Assembly (NCBI GenBank): GCA_049517675.1
Contig: JBEKRV010000025.1
Location: forward strand, 73,703-137,702
DNA from: Bog-756 sp049517675
GTDB taxonomy: Bacteria > Actinomycetota > Acidimicrobiia > Acidimicrobiales > RAAP-2
Length of the DNA stretch: 64,000 nucleotides
Direction of reading: 5' to 3'
The translations under genes and the position numbers were made by a program. The notes below the pieces were generated by a model that was given only the letters and a program-made list of their open reading frames with translations, did no database searches and was not told the origin of the DNA. Position 1 is the stretch's first letter. Every line of letters starts with the position of its first letter. Positions 53,287 through 64,000 of the stretch are shown here, one piece after another.

Positions 53287-53709
53287 TCAGCGGAAGGCTT
53301 TGGCGTCGGCCTCGCGCAGGCGGGTGGCCAGGGCCGACAGCAGCTTCCGGGCGATCGACGGCACCGACTCGAGGAGGCTGTTGAACTGCCGCTGGGACAT
53401 CACGAGGACGTCCAGATCGGTCTCCGACACGACCGATGCCGACCGCGGCCTGCGGTCGAGGAGGGCCAGTTCGCCGAAGTGGTCGCCCGGGCCCAGGGTC
53501 GCCACCCGCTTGCCGTTGCGGCTGACCACCGCCCTGCCGTCGACGATGATGAAGAACTCCTGGCCGATGTGGCCCTCCTCGACGAGGATCTTGCCCGCAG
53601 GCACGGACACCGAGTCGAGCGAGGAACGGATCTTGCGCAGCTCGGCACCGGTGCAGCTCGAGAAGAGCCAGATGGATTTGAGGTCGACTGCCTTCGGTCC
53701 TGGGGCCAT
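53287..53709 (-). CDS. Cyclic-nucleotide-binding domain protein
   Basis: 140 residues: a single CAP_ED domain with GHIGQEFFIIVDGRAVV, GDHFGELALLDRRPRSASVV (phosphate-binding cassette with Arg) and a C-terminal helix. No HTH or other output domain follows, so it is a standalone sensor or partner. Convergent with the EtfD-like gene, 33 bp apart. Confidence 0.88.
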   Translation of the reverse strand: MAPGPKAVDLKSIWLFSSCTGAELRKIRSSLDSVSVPAGKILVEEGHIGQEFFIIVDGRAVVSRNGKRVATLGPGDHFGELALLDRRPRSASVVSETDLDVLVMSQRQFNSLLESVPSIARKLLSALATRLREADAKAFR

Positions 53710-53879
53710 GCACAGAGGCTAACGGGATTGGGTGGGCGCGTGGCGGAGCGGAGGCGGGTGCCGGGCCCGCCGTCGCGCCAGCTGTCGCAGGTCCCACCCG
53801 CTGGTACCATCTGCGGCTTCGCGGCGCCGGGGATGACGATTCGCGGGCGACGAGGCGAGTCGATGGACGGGAGCGACGA

Positions 53880-54431
53880 ATGAGTGGGCCGCAGGACACC
53901 GGGGGCGTGGGCGACGATGCCGGCCCGTCCGACGACCGACCGGTGTCGACCCTGCGTGGTGCCGGCGTCCAGGTCGACACCGCCCGCGCCGCGCGCGTCG
54001 CGGTCACCGTGGCACTGGCCGCCGTGGTCATCGTGGCCGGGGTGCTGCTGATCGCCGGATACCGCAAGAACAGCCAGATCGACGAGCTCCGCGACCATGG
54101 TGTCCCGGTGGAGCTGACCGTCACCGGGTGCTACGCCCTGATGGGCGGGAGCGGCTCGAACGCGGCCGGCTACGACTGCAGCGGCACCTATGTCTACGGT
54201 GGACGGACCTACACGGAGGACATCCCCGGCAACACGCTCCACGCCAAGGGGACGACGGTGCGGGGGGTGGTCGCATCGGGCGATCCGGCGCTCTTCTCCA
54301 CGCCGTCGACGGTCGACGCCGAGCACCCGTCGGCGTCCGTCTACATCGCCCCCGCGGTCCTGCTGCTGGCGTTCGTGGCCGCCGTGGGCTGGATCGTCGT
54401 GCGCAACAGGAGGAGGCGTCTCGACGGCTGA
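53880..54431 (+). CDS. DUF3592-like two-TM membrane protein
   Basis: 183 residues. An N-terminal polar region, a membrane helix (VAVTVALAAVVIVAGVLLIAG), an extracytoplasmic beta-rich domain with CYALMGGSGSNAAGYDCSG (two Cys that may pair) and YVYGGRTYTEDI, and a second helix (YIAPAVLLLAFVAAVGWIVV). It resembles DUF3592; function unknown. Confidence 0.7.
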   Translation: MSGPQDTGGVGDDAGPSDDRPVSTLRGAGVQVDTARAARVAVTVALAAVVIVAGVLLIAGYRKNSQIDELRDHGVPVELTVTGCYALMGGSGSNAAGYDCSGTYVYGGRTYTEDIPGNTLHAKGTTVRGVVASGDPALFSTPSTVDAEHPSASVYIAPAVLLLAFVAAVGWIVVRNRRRRLDG

Positions 54432-54480
54432 CGGCACGGGTCACTTGGTGACCGTCCGGTGGTGCGCGCTACCGTTGCGC

Positions 54481-55071
54481 ATGGCCGCCGACCCGGACAA
54501 GCCCACACTCTCGGAGCGATTCACCCGTGCGGTCATCAAGGCGGACGCCTCCCAACCCAAGGTCGACGAGGGTCCCCAGACCGTCGGGGAGATCGAGGAG
54601 GCGATCGCCCGGGCCGACGACAAGGAGCGGCTCATCGGGCTGATCGCAGCCCCGGTGGCCGTATTGATCGCCTTCCTGGTCGTCCACAGCCTCGTCGTCA
54701 ACAATGCCAAGTCCTACTCGTCGCTCTCCCTGATCCTCACGCTGACGCTCCTCGTGCTCGCGGTGGCGATGATGGTCGCGGCGTGGTTCCGCAAGCGCCT
54801 CTACATCGGACTGGCCATGGCGCTCTACGGCCTGTCGATCTTCAATCTCCACTTCTGGGAGTTCGGGTTTCCGTTCGTGCTGTTCGGATCCTGGTACCTG
54901 GTCCGCGCCTACCGGCTCCAACAGAAGCTCCGCCTGGCCAAGGAGGGGGGCTCCTCCGGCGCACCGGGATCGACCCCGCGTCGGGCGCAGCCCAACAAGC
55001 GCTACACACCTCCGGTGGCCGGGCCGGCGAAGCCGCCGACGAAGGCGCCGAAGCCCGACTCCGACAGCTGA
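54481..55071 (+). CDS. Conserved actinobacterial membrane protein
   Basis: 196 residues. A polar N-terminal 45 residues, four hydrophobic segments (IGLIAAPVAVLIAFLVVHSL, SLILTLTLLVLAVAMMVAAW, GLAMALYGLSIFNL and FGFPFVLFGSWYLVRAY), then a basic Pro-rich tail. I do not recognise a function. The stop codon lies in the first copy of a 13-bp tandem repeat (55068-55093). Confidence 0.75.
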   Translation: MAADPDKPTLSERFTRAVIKADASQPKVDEGPQTVGEIEEAIARADDKERLIGLIAAPVAVLIAFLVVHSLVVNNAKSYSSLSLILTLTLLVLAVAMMVAAWFRKRLYIGLAMALYGLSIFNLHFWEFGFPFVLFGSWYLVRAYRLQQKLRLAKEGGSSGAPGSTPRRAQPNKRYTPPVAGPAKPPTKAPKPDSDS

Positions 55072-55093
55072 ACCTGTCGCCTGAACCTGTCGT
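55068..55093 (+). repeat. 13-bp tandem duplication across a stop codon
   Basis: CTGAACCTGTCGC at 55068-55080 and again at 55081-55093, with one difference at the last base. It duplicates the stop of the membrane-protein gene. Confidence 0.75.
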
Positions 55094-55097
55094 CGCG

Positions 55098-55116
55098 CCG
55101 CCCCTGATCGGGGTGG
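55098..55116 (+). terminator. Hairpin after the membrane-protein gene
   Basis: CCGCCCC pairs with GGGGTGG (one G-U pair) around a 5-nt loop, 27 nt after the stop. No T-run follows. Confidence 0.45.
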
Positions 55117-55200
55117 ACCCTCCGCATTTGCGCAGCTGACGGCCCCTGTCGCCGCCGCTCCCGCACCCGTGGCCCGTGTGCACGGGCACCCTCGGTCAGT

Positions 55201-55238
55201 TCACGCGTTGGTAACACTGCAGTGACCGTGCCGAAATC
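55201..55238 (+). promoter_or_regulatory. GlnR-box-like array upstream of amt-glnK
   Basis: TTCAC (55201), GTAAC (55212), GTGAC (55223) and GAAAT (55234) are spaced exactly 11 nt apart. Actinobacterial GlnR boxes alternate GTnAC and GAAAC half-sites with 6-nt gaps, so the last three units fit well and the first loosely. The amt start is about 130 nt downstream. Confidence 0.65.
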
Positions 55239-55369
55239 CCCACCCTGCATTGTGTGACCCGGCAGAGAGAATCTGCCTGCCTTGGCTACCGCCACCGACA
55301 TCCGTGCCGGATTGACGTGTCCGGGCAGCAGTCAATGCACGAGGCATCTCAGGAGAGGAGCACCCAGCA

Positions 55370-56914
55370 GTGCTAGCAGCAGCGATAGTGCAGGTTCCAT
55401 ATCCCAGCTGGCTCAACACGGGGGACAACACGTGGCAGATCGTTGCCGCCACGTTCGTCGGCCTGATGAGCCTGCCGGCCCTGGCGGTGCTCTACGCATC
55501 GATCGTGCAGAAGAAGTGGGCCGTGAACGTGATGGCCATGATGTTCGCCGGGTTCTCCCTGGTGATGATCGGATGGTTCGTCTGGGAGTACAAGATGGGC
55601 TTCGGTGCCAACTCCTGGGGAGGTGGTGTGAAAGACGGCATCCAGACCCAGTTCGGCACAGGGAAGGGGTTCAGCTACTTCATCGACAACTTCTGGGGCA
55701 AACCCGGACCGGTCACCAGTCCACTGGGTGAACAGGGCCAGGCGGTCTCTGCGGCGAATACGGTGATCCCCTTCCACTTCCCGACCTCGTCGCTGGCCTA
55801 CTTCCAGTTCGTGTTCGCGGCGATCACCCCGCTGCTGTTCATGGGCAGCGTGCTCGGCCGGATCAAGTTCAGCGCCTGGTGCCTGCTGGTCCCGCTGTGG
55901 TCGACGTTCGTGTACACCGTCGACGCCTTCCTCCTCTGGGGCGGCGGCTACTTCGCCCAGGAGGGCTCGCTCGACTTCTCGGGCGGGTACGTGATCCACA
56001 TGTCGGCCGGTGTTTCCGGCTTCGTGGCCGCCTGGGTCCTCGGTCCACGGCTCCTACGAGACAGACAGCACGCCATCCCCAACAACTTGGTGATGGCTGG
56101 GGTCGGAGCCGGGATCCTGTGGCTCGGCTGGAACGGCTTCAACGGTGGTGACCCGTATTACGCCGGTGCCGACGCTGCCGCCGCCGTGGTCAACACCAAC
56201 CTGGCCACCGCCGCCGGCGTGCTGACCTGGATCGCCATGGACGCCTGGCTCTCGAAGGAGAAGAAGCCGACCTTCCTCGGCGGTGTGAACGGCATGATCT
56301 GCGGCCTCGTCGGGATCACCCCGTGCGCAGGCTGGGTCAACGGGCAGGGTGCCATCTACGTCGGCGTGATCTGCACGGTTGTCGTGTGGGTCGCCTGGAA
56401 CTACCTGTCCAAGGTCCGTCCGTTCTCCAAGGTCGACGACGCCCTCGGCGTCATCTACACCCACGGCATGGCCGGCCTGCTCGGTGGTCTGCTGCTCGGG
56501 ATATTCGGAGATCCGGGCATGCTCGAGTACGGCTGTGGTCATCTCGACTCCGCGGGCCAGGTGGTGGCCACCACCAACCAGACCTACATCTCAGCCACGG
56601 CCCACTGCGTGCCCTTCAGCGTGAGCGGGCTCATCTACACCGGTTCGGCCCACCAACTCTGGGAACAGACCCGGGCGGCTATCTTCGTCATCTTCTGGTC
56701 GGCCCTCATCACCTTCATCCTGATGAAGCTCATCGGCCTGGTGCTCGGAGGGGCCCGGTACAAGGACGAGGTCCTGGACGTCGGCGACCTGGCCATCCAC
56801 GGCGAGGAGGCCTTCCCGGTCGAGTCCCTGGCCGAGCGGGTCGGGGCCATGTCCATGGCCGGGGAGTCCAGCTCGAAGCCACGCTCCGAACCGAGTGAAG
56901 AGGAACCGGTGTGA
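55370..56914 (+). CDS. amt: Ammonium transporter Amt
   Basis: 514 residues with about eleven membrane helices, somewhat longer than typical bacterial Amt because of an insert after helix 2. Hallmarks include DFSGGYVIHMSAGVSGFVAAWVLG (pore His), GWNGFNGGDPY and THGMAGLLGGLLLGIFG (second pore His). It conducts ammonium and is closed by GlnK when nitrogen is plentiful. AGGAGAGGAG precedes the GTG start. Confidence 0.95.
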   Translation: MLAAAIVQVPYPSWLNTGDNTWQIVAATFVGLMSLPALAVLYASIVQKKWAVNVMAMMFAGFSLVMIGWFVWEYKMGFGANSWGGGVKDGIQTQFGTGKGFSYFIDNFWGKPGPVTSPLGEQGQAVSAANTVIPFHFPTSSLAYFQFVFAAITPLLFMGSVLGRIKFSAWCLLVPLWSTFVYTVDAFLLWGGGYFAQEGSLDFSGGYVIHMSAGVSGFVAAWVLGPRLLRDRQHAIPNNLVMAGVGAGILWLGWNGFNGGDPYYAGADAAAAVVNTNLATAAGVLTWIAMDAWLSKEKKPTFLGGVNGMICGLVGITPCAGWVNGQGAIYVGVICTVVVWVAWNYLSKVRPFSKVDDALGVIYTHGMAGLLGGLLLGIFGDPGMLEYGCGHLDSAGQVVATTNQTYISATAHCVPFSVSGLIYTGSAHQLWEQTRAAIFVIFWSALITFILMKLIGLVLGGARYKDEVLDVGDLAIHGEEAFPVESLAERVGAMSMAGESSSKPRSEPSEEEPV

Positions 56915-56981
56915 CCGGGTCCGCACCGGCGCAGCCGGATGCAGACTGGACAACAACGGTTACGACAAGGAGACATGCAGA

Positions 56982-57320
56982 ATGAAACTGATCGTCGCGG
57001 TGCTCAAGCCGTTCAAGCTCGACGAGGTCAAGGAGACCCTGAAGACGTTGGGCGTCCACGGGATGACCCTGACGGAAGCCCAGGGGTTCGGTCGCCAACG
57101 GGGGCACACAGAGGTCTACCGGGGTGCGGAGTACGAGGTCGAATTCGTGCCGAAGATCCGGCTCGAAGTCGTCGTCGACGACGCCCAGGTCGACGAGGTG
57201 GCCAATGCCATCGTGGACGTCGCGGGCACGGGGAAGATCGGAGACGGCAAGGTGTGGATCCTTCCCGTCGAGGAGATCATCCGGGTCCGGACCGGCGAGC
57301 GGGGTGCCGACGCCCTGTAG
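56982..57320 (+). CDS. glnK: Nitrogen regulatory protein PII (GlnK)
   Basis: 112 residues, standard PII length. KLIVAVLKPFKLDEVKETL, the T-loop GHTEVYRGAEYEVEFVPK with Tyr51 as the modification site, and C-terminal GKIGDGKVWILPVEEIIRVRTGERG with the ATP/ADP-binding segment. It senses ATP/ADP and 2-oxoglutarate and docks on Amt. It lies 67 nt after amt and is the last gene before a strong hairpin. Confidence 0.97.
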   Translation: MKLIVAVLKPFKLDEVKETLKTLGVHGMTLTEAQGFGRQRGHTEVYRGAEYEVEFVPKIRLEVVVDDAQVDEVANAIVDVAGTGKIGDGKVWILPVEEIIRVRTGERGADAL

Positions 57321-57430
57321 GCGTCCCGGTCGCCGGGGGCTCGACGAGCCCCGAGGTCCTGTCGGGGGAAGCCCCCCTCCTCCCGACAGCGCAGTAACCC
57401 GCCGGGACCCCCCTCCGGCGGCAGGACAGG

Positions 57431-57462
57431 ACGAGTGGCCGGCCTCCGGGCCGGCCACTCGT
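57431..57462 (+). terminator. Strong hairpin after glnK
   Basis: A perfect 14-bp stem (ACGAGTGGCCGGCC at 57431-57444 with its complement at 57449-57462) and a TCCG tetraloop. It sits between convergent glnK and gpmA and could terminate both; no T-run is present. Confidence 0.7.
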
Positions 57463-57523
57463 CGCGTGCCCGGCCGGATCCGGTCTCGGAGATGCCGCCG
57501 TGCCCGGGGTGGACCGGAAGGGG

Positions 57524-58279
57524 TCAGCCGGCCTGTCGGCGGACGGACTCGGCGGCTTCGGCCGCCGCGTCCGGGTCGCCCATGAACCCGTGCGAGACGA
57601 CCGACAGGTCGTCGGCCAGGACGTAGCGGTAGGGGATGCCGGTCGGGATCTCGAGGCCGACGATCTCGTCGTCCCCGATGCCCTCGATGTGCTTGCGCAG
57701 GGCCCGGAGGCTGTTGCCGTGGGCGACCACCAGGACCGATCCGCCCCGAGGCCCTTCGGACAGCAGGTCGGGGACGACGGAGTCGGCCCAGTAGGGTACG
57801 GCCCGCGCCACCACGTCGGCCAGGCACTCGGTCAACGGGAGCACGTCTGCGGGAACGTCGCGGTAGCGCGGGTCGCCGGCGGGGTCGTGCACGCCCCCGC
57901 GCTCGGCCGGTGGCGGCGGGGTCCGGTAGCTGCGCCGCCACTCCTTGACCTGGGCCTCGCCGTGGCGAGCGGCGGTCTCCTTCTTGTCGAGCCCCTGGAG
58001 GGCCCCGTAGTGACGCTCGTTGAGCCGCCAGTGCCGCTTGGCCGGGAGCCAGGTGCGGCCGGCCGTCTCCAGTGCCAGGTGGGCGGTCCGGATGGCCCGG
58101 GTGAGCAGCGACGTGTGGACCACCCGCAGGTCGAGTCCCGGATCCGACGCCAGGAGCCGTCCGGCCTCGCGGGCCTCGTCCGCGCCCAGCTCGGTGAGGT
58201 CGACGTCGTGCCATCCGGTGAAGAGGTTCTCGGCGTTCCAGGTGGACTGGCCGTGGCGGAGGAGGACCAACTGGGGCAT
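57524..58279 (-). CDS. gpmA: 2,3-bisphosphoglycerate-dependent phosphoglycerate mutase
   Basis: 251 residues. VLLRHGQSTWNAENLFTGW has the catalytic His and the phosphohistidine-loop Arg; the second His is in VVAHGNSLRAL, and RHWRLNERHYGALQG is conserved in GpmA. It interconverts 3- and 2-phosphoglycerate in glycolysis. ATG 58279 starts the conserved fold; a GTG 24 codons upstream would add unlikely sequence and run into the dnaK promoter. Confidence 0.96.
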   Translation of the reverse strand: MPQLVLLRHGQSTWNAENLFTGWHDVDLTELGADEAREAGRLLASDPGLDLRVVHTSLLTRAIRTAHLALETAGRTWLPAKRHWRLNERHYGALQGLDKKETAARHGEAQVKEWRRSYRTPPPPAERGGVHDPAGDPRYRDVPADVLPLTECLADVVARAVPYWADSVVPDLLSEGPRGGSVLVVAHGNSLRALRKHIEGIGDDEIVGLEIPTGIPYRYVLADDLSVVSHGFMGDPDAAAEAAESVRRQAG

Positions 58280-58335
58280 GGACGGAGCGTATCCCGAGCC
58301 CGGGCTCGGCAACGTTACAGGAATTGTGCAAAAAA

Positions 58336-58367
58336 GTTGTTGTAAATGCACTCAACTTTGCTACACT
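58336..58367 (+). promoter_or_regulatory. dnaK promoter with HAIR-like HspR site
   Basis: GTTGTTG-N7-ACTCAAC (58336-58356) resembles the HspR operator CTTGAGT-N7-ACTCAAG; the right half matches well and the left half only partly. TTGTAA (58340) and TACACT (58362) form a -35/-10 pair 16 bp apart, so the HspR site lies over the promoter. The leader to dnaK would be about 185 nt. Confidence 0.6.
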
Positions 58368-58559
58368 TGTCTGTGGAGTCGAAGGTCCGGAGCTCCGAGA
58401 GGAAGCGCCGACAGCCGGGCATGTGATGCAACCGCACAGGTCGAGCAGGGCGGGAGCCCGGTCCACGGGAACCCGGAAGCACGGACTCACGAAGAAGAAG
58501 AGACAGCAGAACAAGCAAGCCCCGGGCCCGCAGAGGGCTGGGGAGTAGGAGGCAGTGTC

Positions 58560-60392
<1,833 letters not shown>

Positions 60393-60398
60393 TCGTCG

Positions 60399-61049
60399 AT
60401 GGCGACGGGAGACGGTCCGCGCCTGCGCGGTGACGACGAGGGGACGGTGGCCGACGGGGCCGCCGTCCCCGGGGCACCGGTGGACGACGTCGACGGGTTC
60501 CCTGACGACGAGGTCCTCGACGCGGAGTTGGTGGACGACGGAACCGGGACGGCCGTGGGTGGGTCGGTGGACGCCGAGGCGGCCGAAGCGGATCCCTATG
60601 AGGTGGCGGTGGCCGAACGGGACGAGTACCTGGACTCGCTCCGGCGGCTCCAGGCCGAATTCGAGAACTACAAGAAGCGGGTGATGAAGCAGCAGGCCGA
60701 CCAGGTGGCCCGGGCCGCGGCGTCCCTGGTGGACAAGCTGCTCCCGGTCCTGGACGCCCTCGATCTGGCCACGGACCACGTCGGCGACCACGACTCCGAG
60801 GAGGCGAAGGCACTGGTGGCCGCGGCCGGGCTCCTGCGGGGGATCCTGGCCAAGGAAGGCCTCGAGCGGATCGACCCGGTGGGCGAGGAATTCGACCCCA
60901 ACGCCCACGAGGCGGTGGGCCACGTGCCCGCACCGTCCGACGCCGAGCCGACCGCGTCGGGCGAGCCGGTGGTGGCCCAGGTCATGCGGGCCGGTTACCG
61001 CTGGCACGGCACGGTGGTCCGCCCGGCCATGGTCATGGTGCAGGGCTGA
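60399..61049 (+). CDS. grpE: Nucleotide-exchange factor GrpE
   Basis: 216 residues. A long acidic, low-complexity N-terminus (about 65 residues), then the coiled-coil (DEYLDSLRRLQAEFENYKKRVMKQ) and the beta-domain (GEEFDPNAHEAVGH ... GYRWHGTVVRPAMVMV). It releases ADP from DnaK. Between dnaK (6 nt) and dnaJ (73 nt). Confidence 0.96.
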   Translation: MATGDGPRLRGDDEGTVADGAAVPGAPVDDVDGFPDDEVLDAELVDDGTGTAVGGSVDAEAAEADPYEVAVAERDEYLDSLRRLQAEFENYKKRVMKQQADQVARAAASLVDKLLPVLDALDLATDHVGDHDSEEAKALVAAAGLLRGILAKEGLERIDPVGEEFDPNAHEAVGHVPAPSDAEPTASGEPVVAQVMRAGYRWHGTVVRPAMVMVQG

Positions 61050-61122
61050 GCCCCACCGAGGAAGCACCGGGCACCGAGACAGCGCGGACACAGACAACGT
61101 AGAGAAACAGAGAAGAGACACG

Positions 61123-62241
61123 GTGGCGCCGCAGCGCGAATGGTTCGAGAAGGACTACTACAAGACCCTCGGGGTGCCGAGCACGGCCTCGTCCAAGGAG
61201 ATCACCAGCGCCTACCGGAAGCTGGCCAAGAAGCACCACCCCGACACCAATCCGGGTGGCGACGAGACGTTCAAGGAGATCTCCGCCGCCTACGACGTCC
61301 TGGGTGACGCCGACAAGCGCAAGGAGTACGACGAGGTCCGCACCATGGGACCGGCGACCGGCGGGTTCCCGGGAGGGTTCGGTGCCGGCGGCTTCCCCGG
61401 CGGCGGGTCCTACCGGGTCGAGGACGCCGGCGACTTCACCGACTTGTTCGGCGGGCTCTTCGGCCGCGGTCGCAGGGGCGCGCAGCAGGCCGGCCCCCAG
61501 CGGGGCGCCGACGTCGAGACCGAGCTGCACCTGACCTTCGAGGACGCCATCCGCGGGATCACCACGTCGGTCAACGTGACCACCGACGCGAGGTGCCACA
61601 CCTGCTCGGGATCGGGTTCCGCTCCCGGGACCCGTCCCGACCCGTGCCCCCGCTGCGGCGGCACCGGCTCCCTCCAGGACAACCAGGGGCTCTTCTCGCT
61701 CAGCCAGATCTGCCCGCAGTGCAGCGGTCGTGGCACCATCGTCACCCACCCGTGCCCGACCTGCTCGGGAACGGGTGTCGAGCACCGCAACCGGTCGGTC
61801 AAGGTCCGGTTGCCGGCCGGCGTGGAGGACGGTCAGCGGATCCGGGTCAAGGGGCGCGGGGCCGCGGGCCGGGGCGGCGGGCCGGCCGGGGACCTCTATG
61901 TGGTCGTCCGGGTCGGCCGCCACAGCGTCTTCGGCCGCCGGGGCCGCAACCTCACCCTGACCGTGCCGGTCGGCTTCGCGGAGGCCGCCCTCGGGACCAC
62001 CCTCACCGTGCCCACCCTCGACGACCACGTGACCCTGCGGGTCCCCGCCGGCACGCCGTCGGGACGGACCTTCCGGGTGAAGGGCCGGGGCGTCCCCGGG
62101 GGGAAGAAGTCCGCCACCGGTGACCTGCTGGTGACCGTCGAGGTCGCGGTCCCCGAGAAGCTGACCGACGAGCAGCGCGCCGCCGTCGAGGAACTTGCCC
62201 GGGTCATCGAGCCGCCGTCGCGCGCCGGCCTGGGGGTGTGA
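61123..62241 (+). CDS. dnaJ: Chaperone DnaJ (Hsp40)
   Basis: 372 residues from a GTG. J-domain with HPD at about 39-41, Gly/Phe-rich region (GGFPGGFGAGGFPGG), four CxxCxGxG-type zinc repeats (CHTCSGSG, CPRCGGTG, CPQCSGRG, CPTCSGTG) and the C-terminal substrate domain. It delivers clients and triggers ATP hydrolysis by DnaK. The hspR ATG follows its stop by 1 nt. Confidence 0.97.
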   Translation: MAPQREWFEKDYYKTLGVPSTASSKEITSAYRKLAKKHHPDTNPGGDETFKEISAAYDVLGDADKRKEYDEVRTMGPATGGFPGGFGAGGFPGGGSYRVEDAGDFTDLFGGLFGRGRRGAQQAGPQRGADVETELHLTFEDAIRGITTSVNVTTDARCHTCSGSGSAPGTRPDPCPRCGGTGSLQDNQGLFSLSQICPQCSGRGTIVTHPCPTCSGTGVEHRNRSVKVRLPAGVEDGQRIRVKGRGAAGRGGGPAGDLYVVVRVGRHSVFGRRGRNLTLTVPVGFAEAALGTTLTVPTLDDHVTLRVPAGTPSGRTFRVKGRGVPGGKKSATGDLLVTVEVAVPEKLTDEQRAAVEELARVIEPPSRAGLGV

Positions 62242-62242
62242 G

Positions 62243-62646
62243 ATGACCGACGACAGCCGATCGCGGGCCGTCTACGTCATCTCGGTGGCGGCCGAGCTCG
62301 CCGGGGTGCATCCCCAGACGCTCCGCGTCTACGAGCGGAAGGGTCTCCTCGACCCGACGCGCACCCAGGGCGGCAGCCGGCGGTTCTCCGAGCGCGACCT
62401 CGACCGCCTCCGACAGATCCAGAGCCTCACCAACGAGGGTCTCAACCTCGAGGGGGTCCGGCGGGTCCTCGAGCTCCAGGCCGAGGTGGACCGTCTGCGG
62501 GGCGAGCTCGAGGCCACCCGCGACGCCGCACGCGAGGCGGTCGCGGTGACCCACCGCCAGTACCGGAGGGACCTGGTTCCGCTGTCGCAGCTGCCCGTCC
62601 CGACACGGACCACACGTCGACCACCCCACGGAAACGGAGGCACCCG

Positions 62647-62650
<4 letters not shown>
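62243..62650 (+). CDS. hspR: Heat-shock repressor HspR (MerR family)
   Basis: 135 residues. The MerR-type HTH reads VYVISVAAELAGVHPQTLRVYERKGLLDPTRT, followed by GGSRRFSERDLDRLRQIQ and a coiled helix. HspR represses the dnaK operon in actinobacteria using DnaK as co-repressor, so this is a feedback loop with the HAIR-like site near 58336. Its stop overlaps the clpB start (ATGA). Confidence 0.95.

Positions 62651-64000
<1,350 letters not shown>

Overview
The window is GC-rich throughout (roughly 70% by eye), with dense genes, frequent GTG starts and many 4-bp ATGA/GTGA overlaps. Several features point to a high-GC actinobacterium: a dnaK-grpE-dnaJ-hspR-clpB operon, an F420-type LLM oxidoreductase, a mycofactocin-type SDR, an EtfD-like iron-sulfur membrane protein, an amt-glnK pair, and two secreted proteins built from GYWLV..DGGVFAFG repeats. 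My best guess is class Acidimicrobiia. That is inferred from gene content and repeat type, not from a marker gene. I see no insertion sequence, prophage, integrase or CRISPR array, so this looks like ordinary chromosome.

Layout. 0-9.2 kb: the tail of a probable rplI, a secreted repeat protein (minus), dnaB, an aldo/keto reductase, an acyl-CoA synthetase, a decayed membrane-protein gene, a Nudix hydrolase, and a LysR regulator divergent from a methyltransferase across a perfect inverted repeat. 9.2-15.2 kb: two divergent catabolic sets, one of hydrolases, an EEP-family protein and a CoA-transferase, the other an LLM oxidoreductase with an alpha/beta hydrolase. 15.2-22.2 kb: a phosphate block (pstSCAB behind a PHO-box-like array), an OmpR-type response regulator, a tandem fluoride-channel pair, and a second response regulator that has lost its recognition helix by a frameshifting deletion. 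22.6-31.6 kb: pgi, a fatty acid desaturase divergent from a PaaX-type regulator, the SDR, an arylsulfatase divergent from a TetR-type regulator across an operator-like array, and a PfkB sugar kinase. 31.8-39.6 kb: an HtrA-like protease, small NTF2-like and methyltransferase genes, an MBL-fold hydrolase, two DUF202 proteins, a thiolase with its DUF35 partner, a DUF2510 protein and a GAP-family membrane protein. 39.7-50.1 kb: an O-acyltransferase with an SGNH-like tail, a Baeyer-Villiger-type monooxygenase, an SRPBCC protein, an amidase, a second secreted repeat protein and a secreted GH3 enzyme. 50.4-58.3 kb: tRNA-Gly(CCC), dcd, the EtfD-like protein, a cNMP-binding protein, two membrane proteins, amt-glnK behind a GlnR-like array, and gpmA. 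58.3-64 kb: the HspR-type chaperone operon, running off the right edge inside clpB.

The genes work together in recognisable modules. These are phosphate uptake with its regulator, ammonium uptake with its PII sensor, protein folding and disaggregation under HspR feedback, fatty-acid/CoA metabolism (acyl-CoA synthetase, CoA-transferase, thiolase plus DUF35, EtfD-like reductase, desaturase), and secreted or surface enzymes (GH3, acyltransferase, HtrA).

No single clearly new system stands out. The less expected signals are at DNA level. Short tandem duplications sit exactly at several gene starts and ends, including one that duplicates the -10 element and start codon of dcd and one that triples a heptapeptide at the start of a response regulator. 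Well-formed operator-like arrays precede pstS, amt, dnaK, the LysR gene and the sulfatase/TetR pair. Two genes are visibly broken (about 6.4-6.9 kb and 21.5-22.2 kb).
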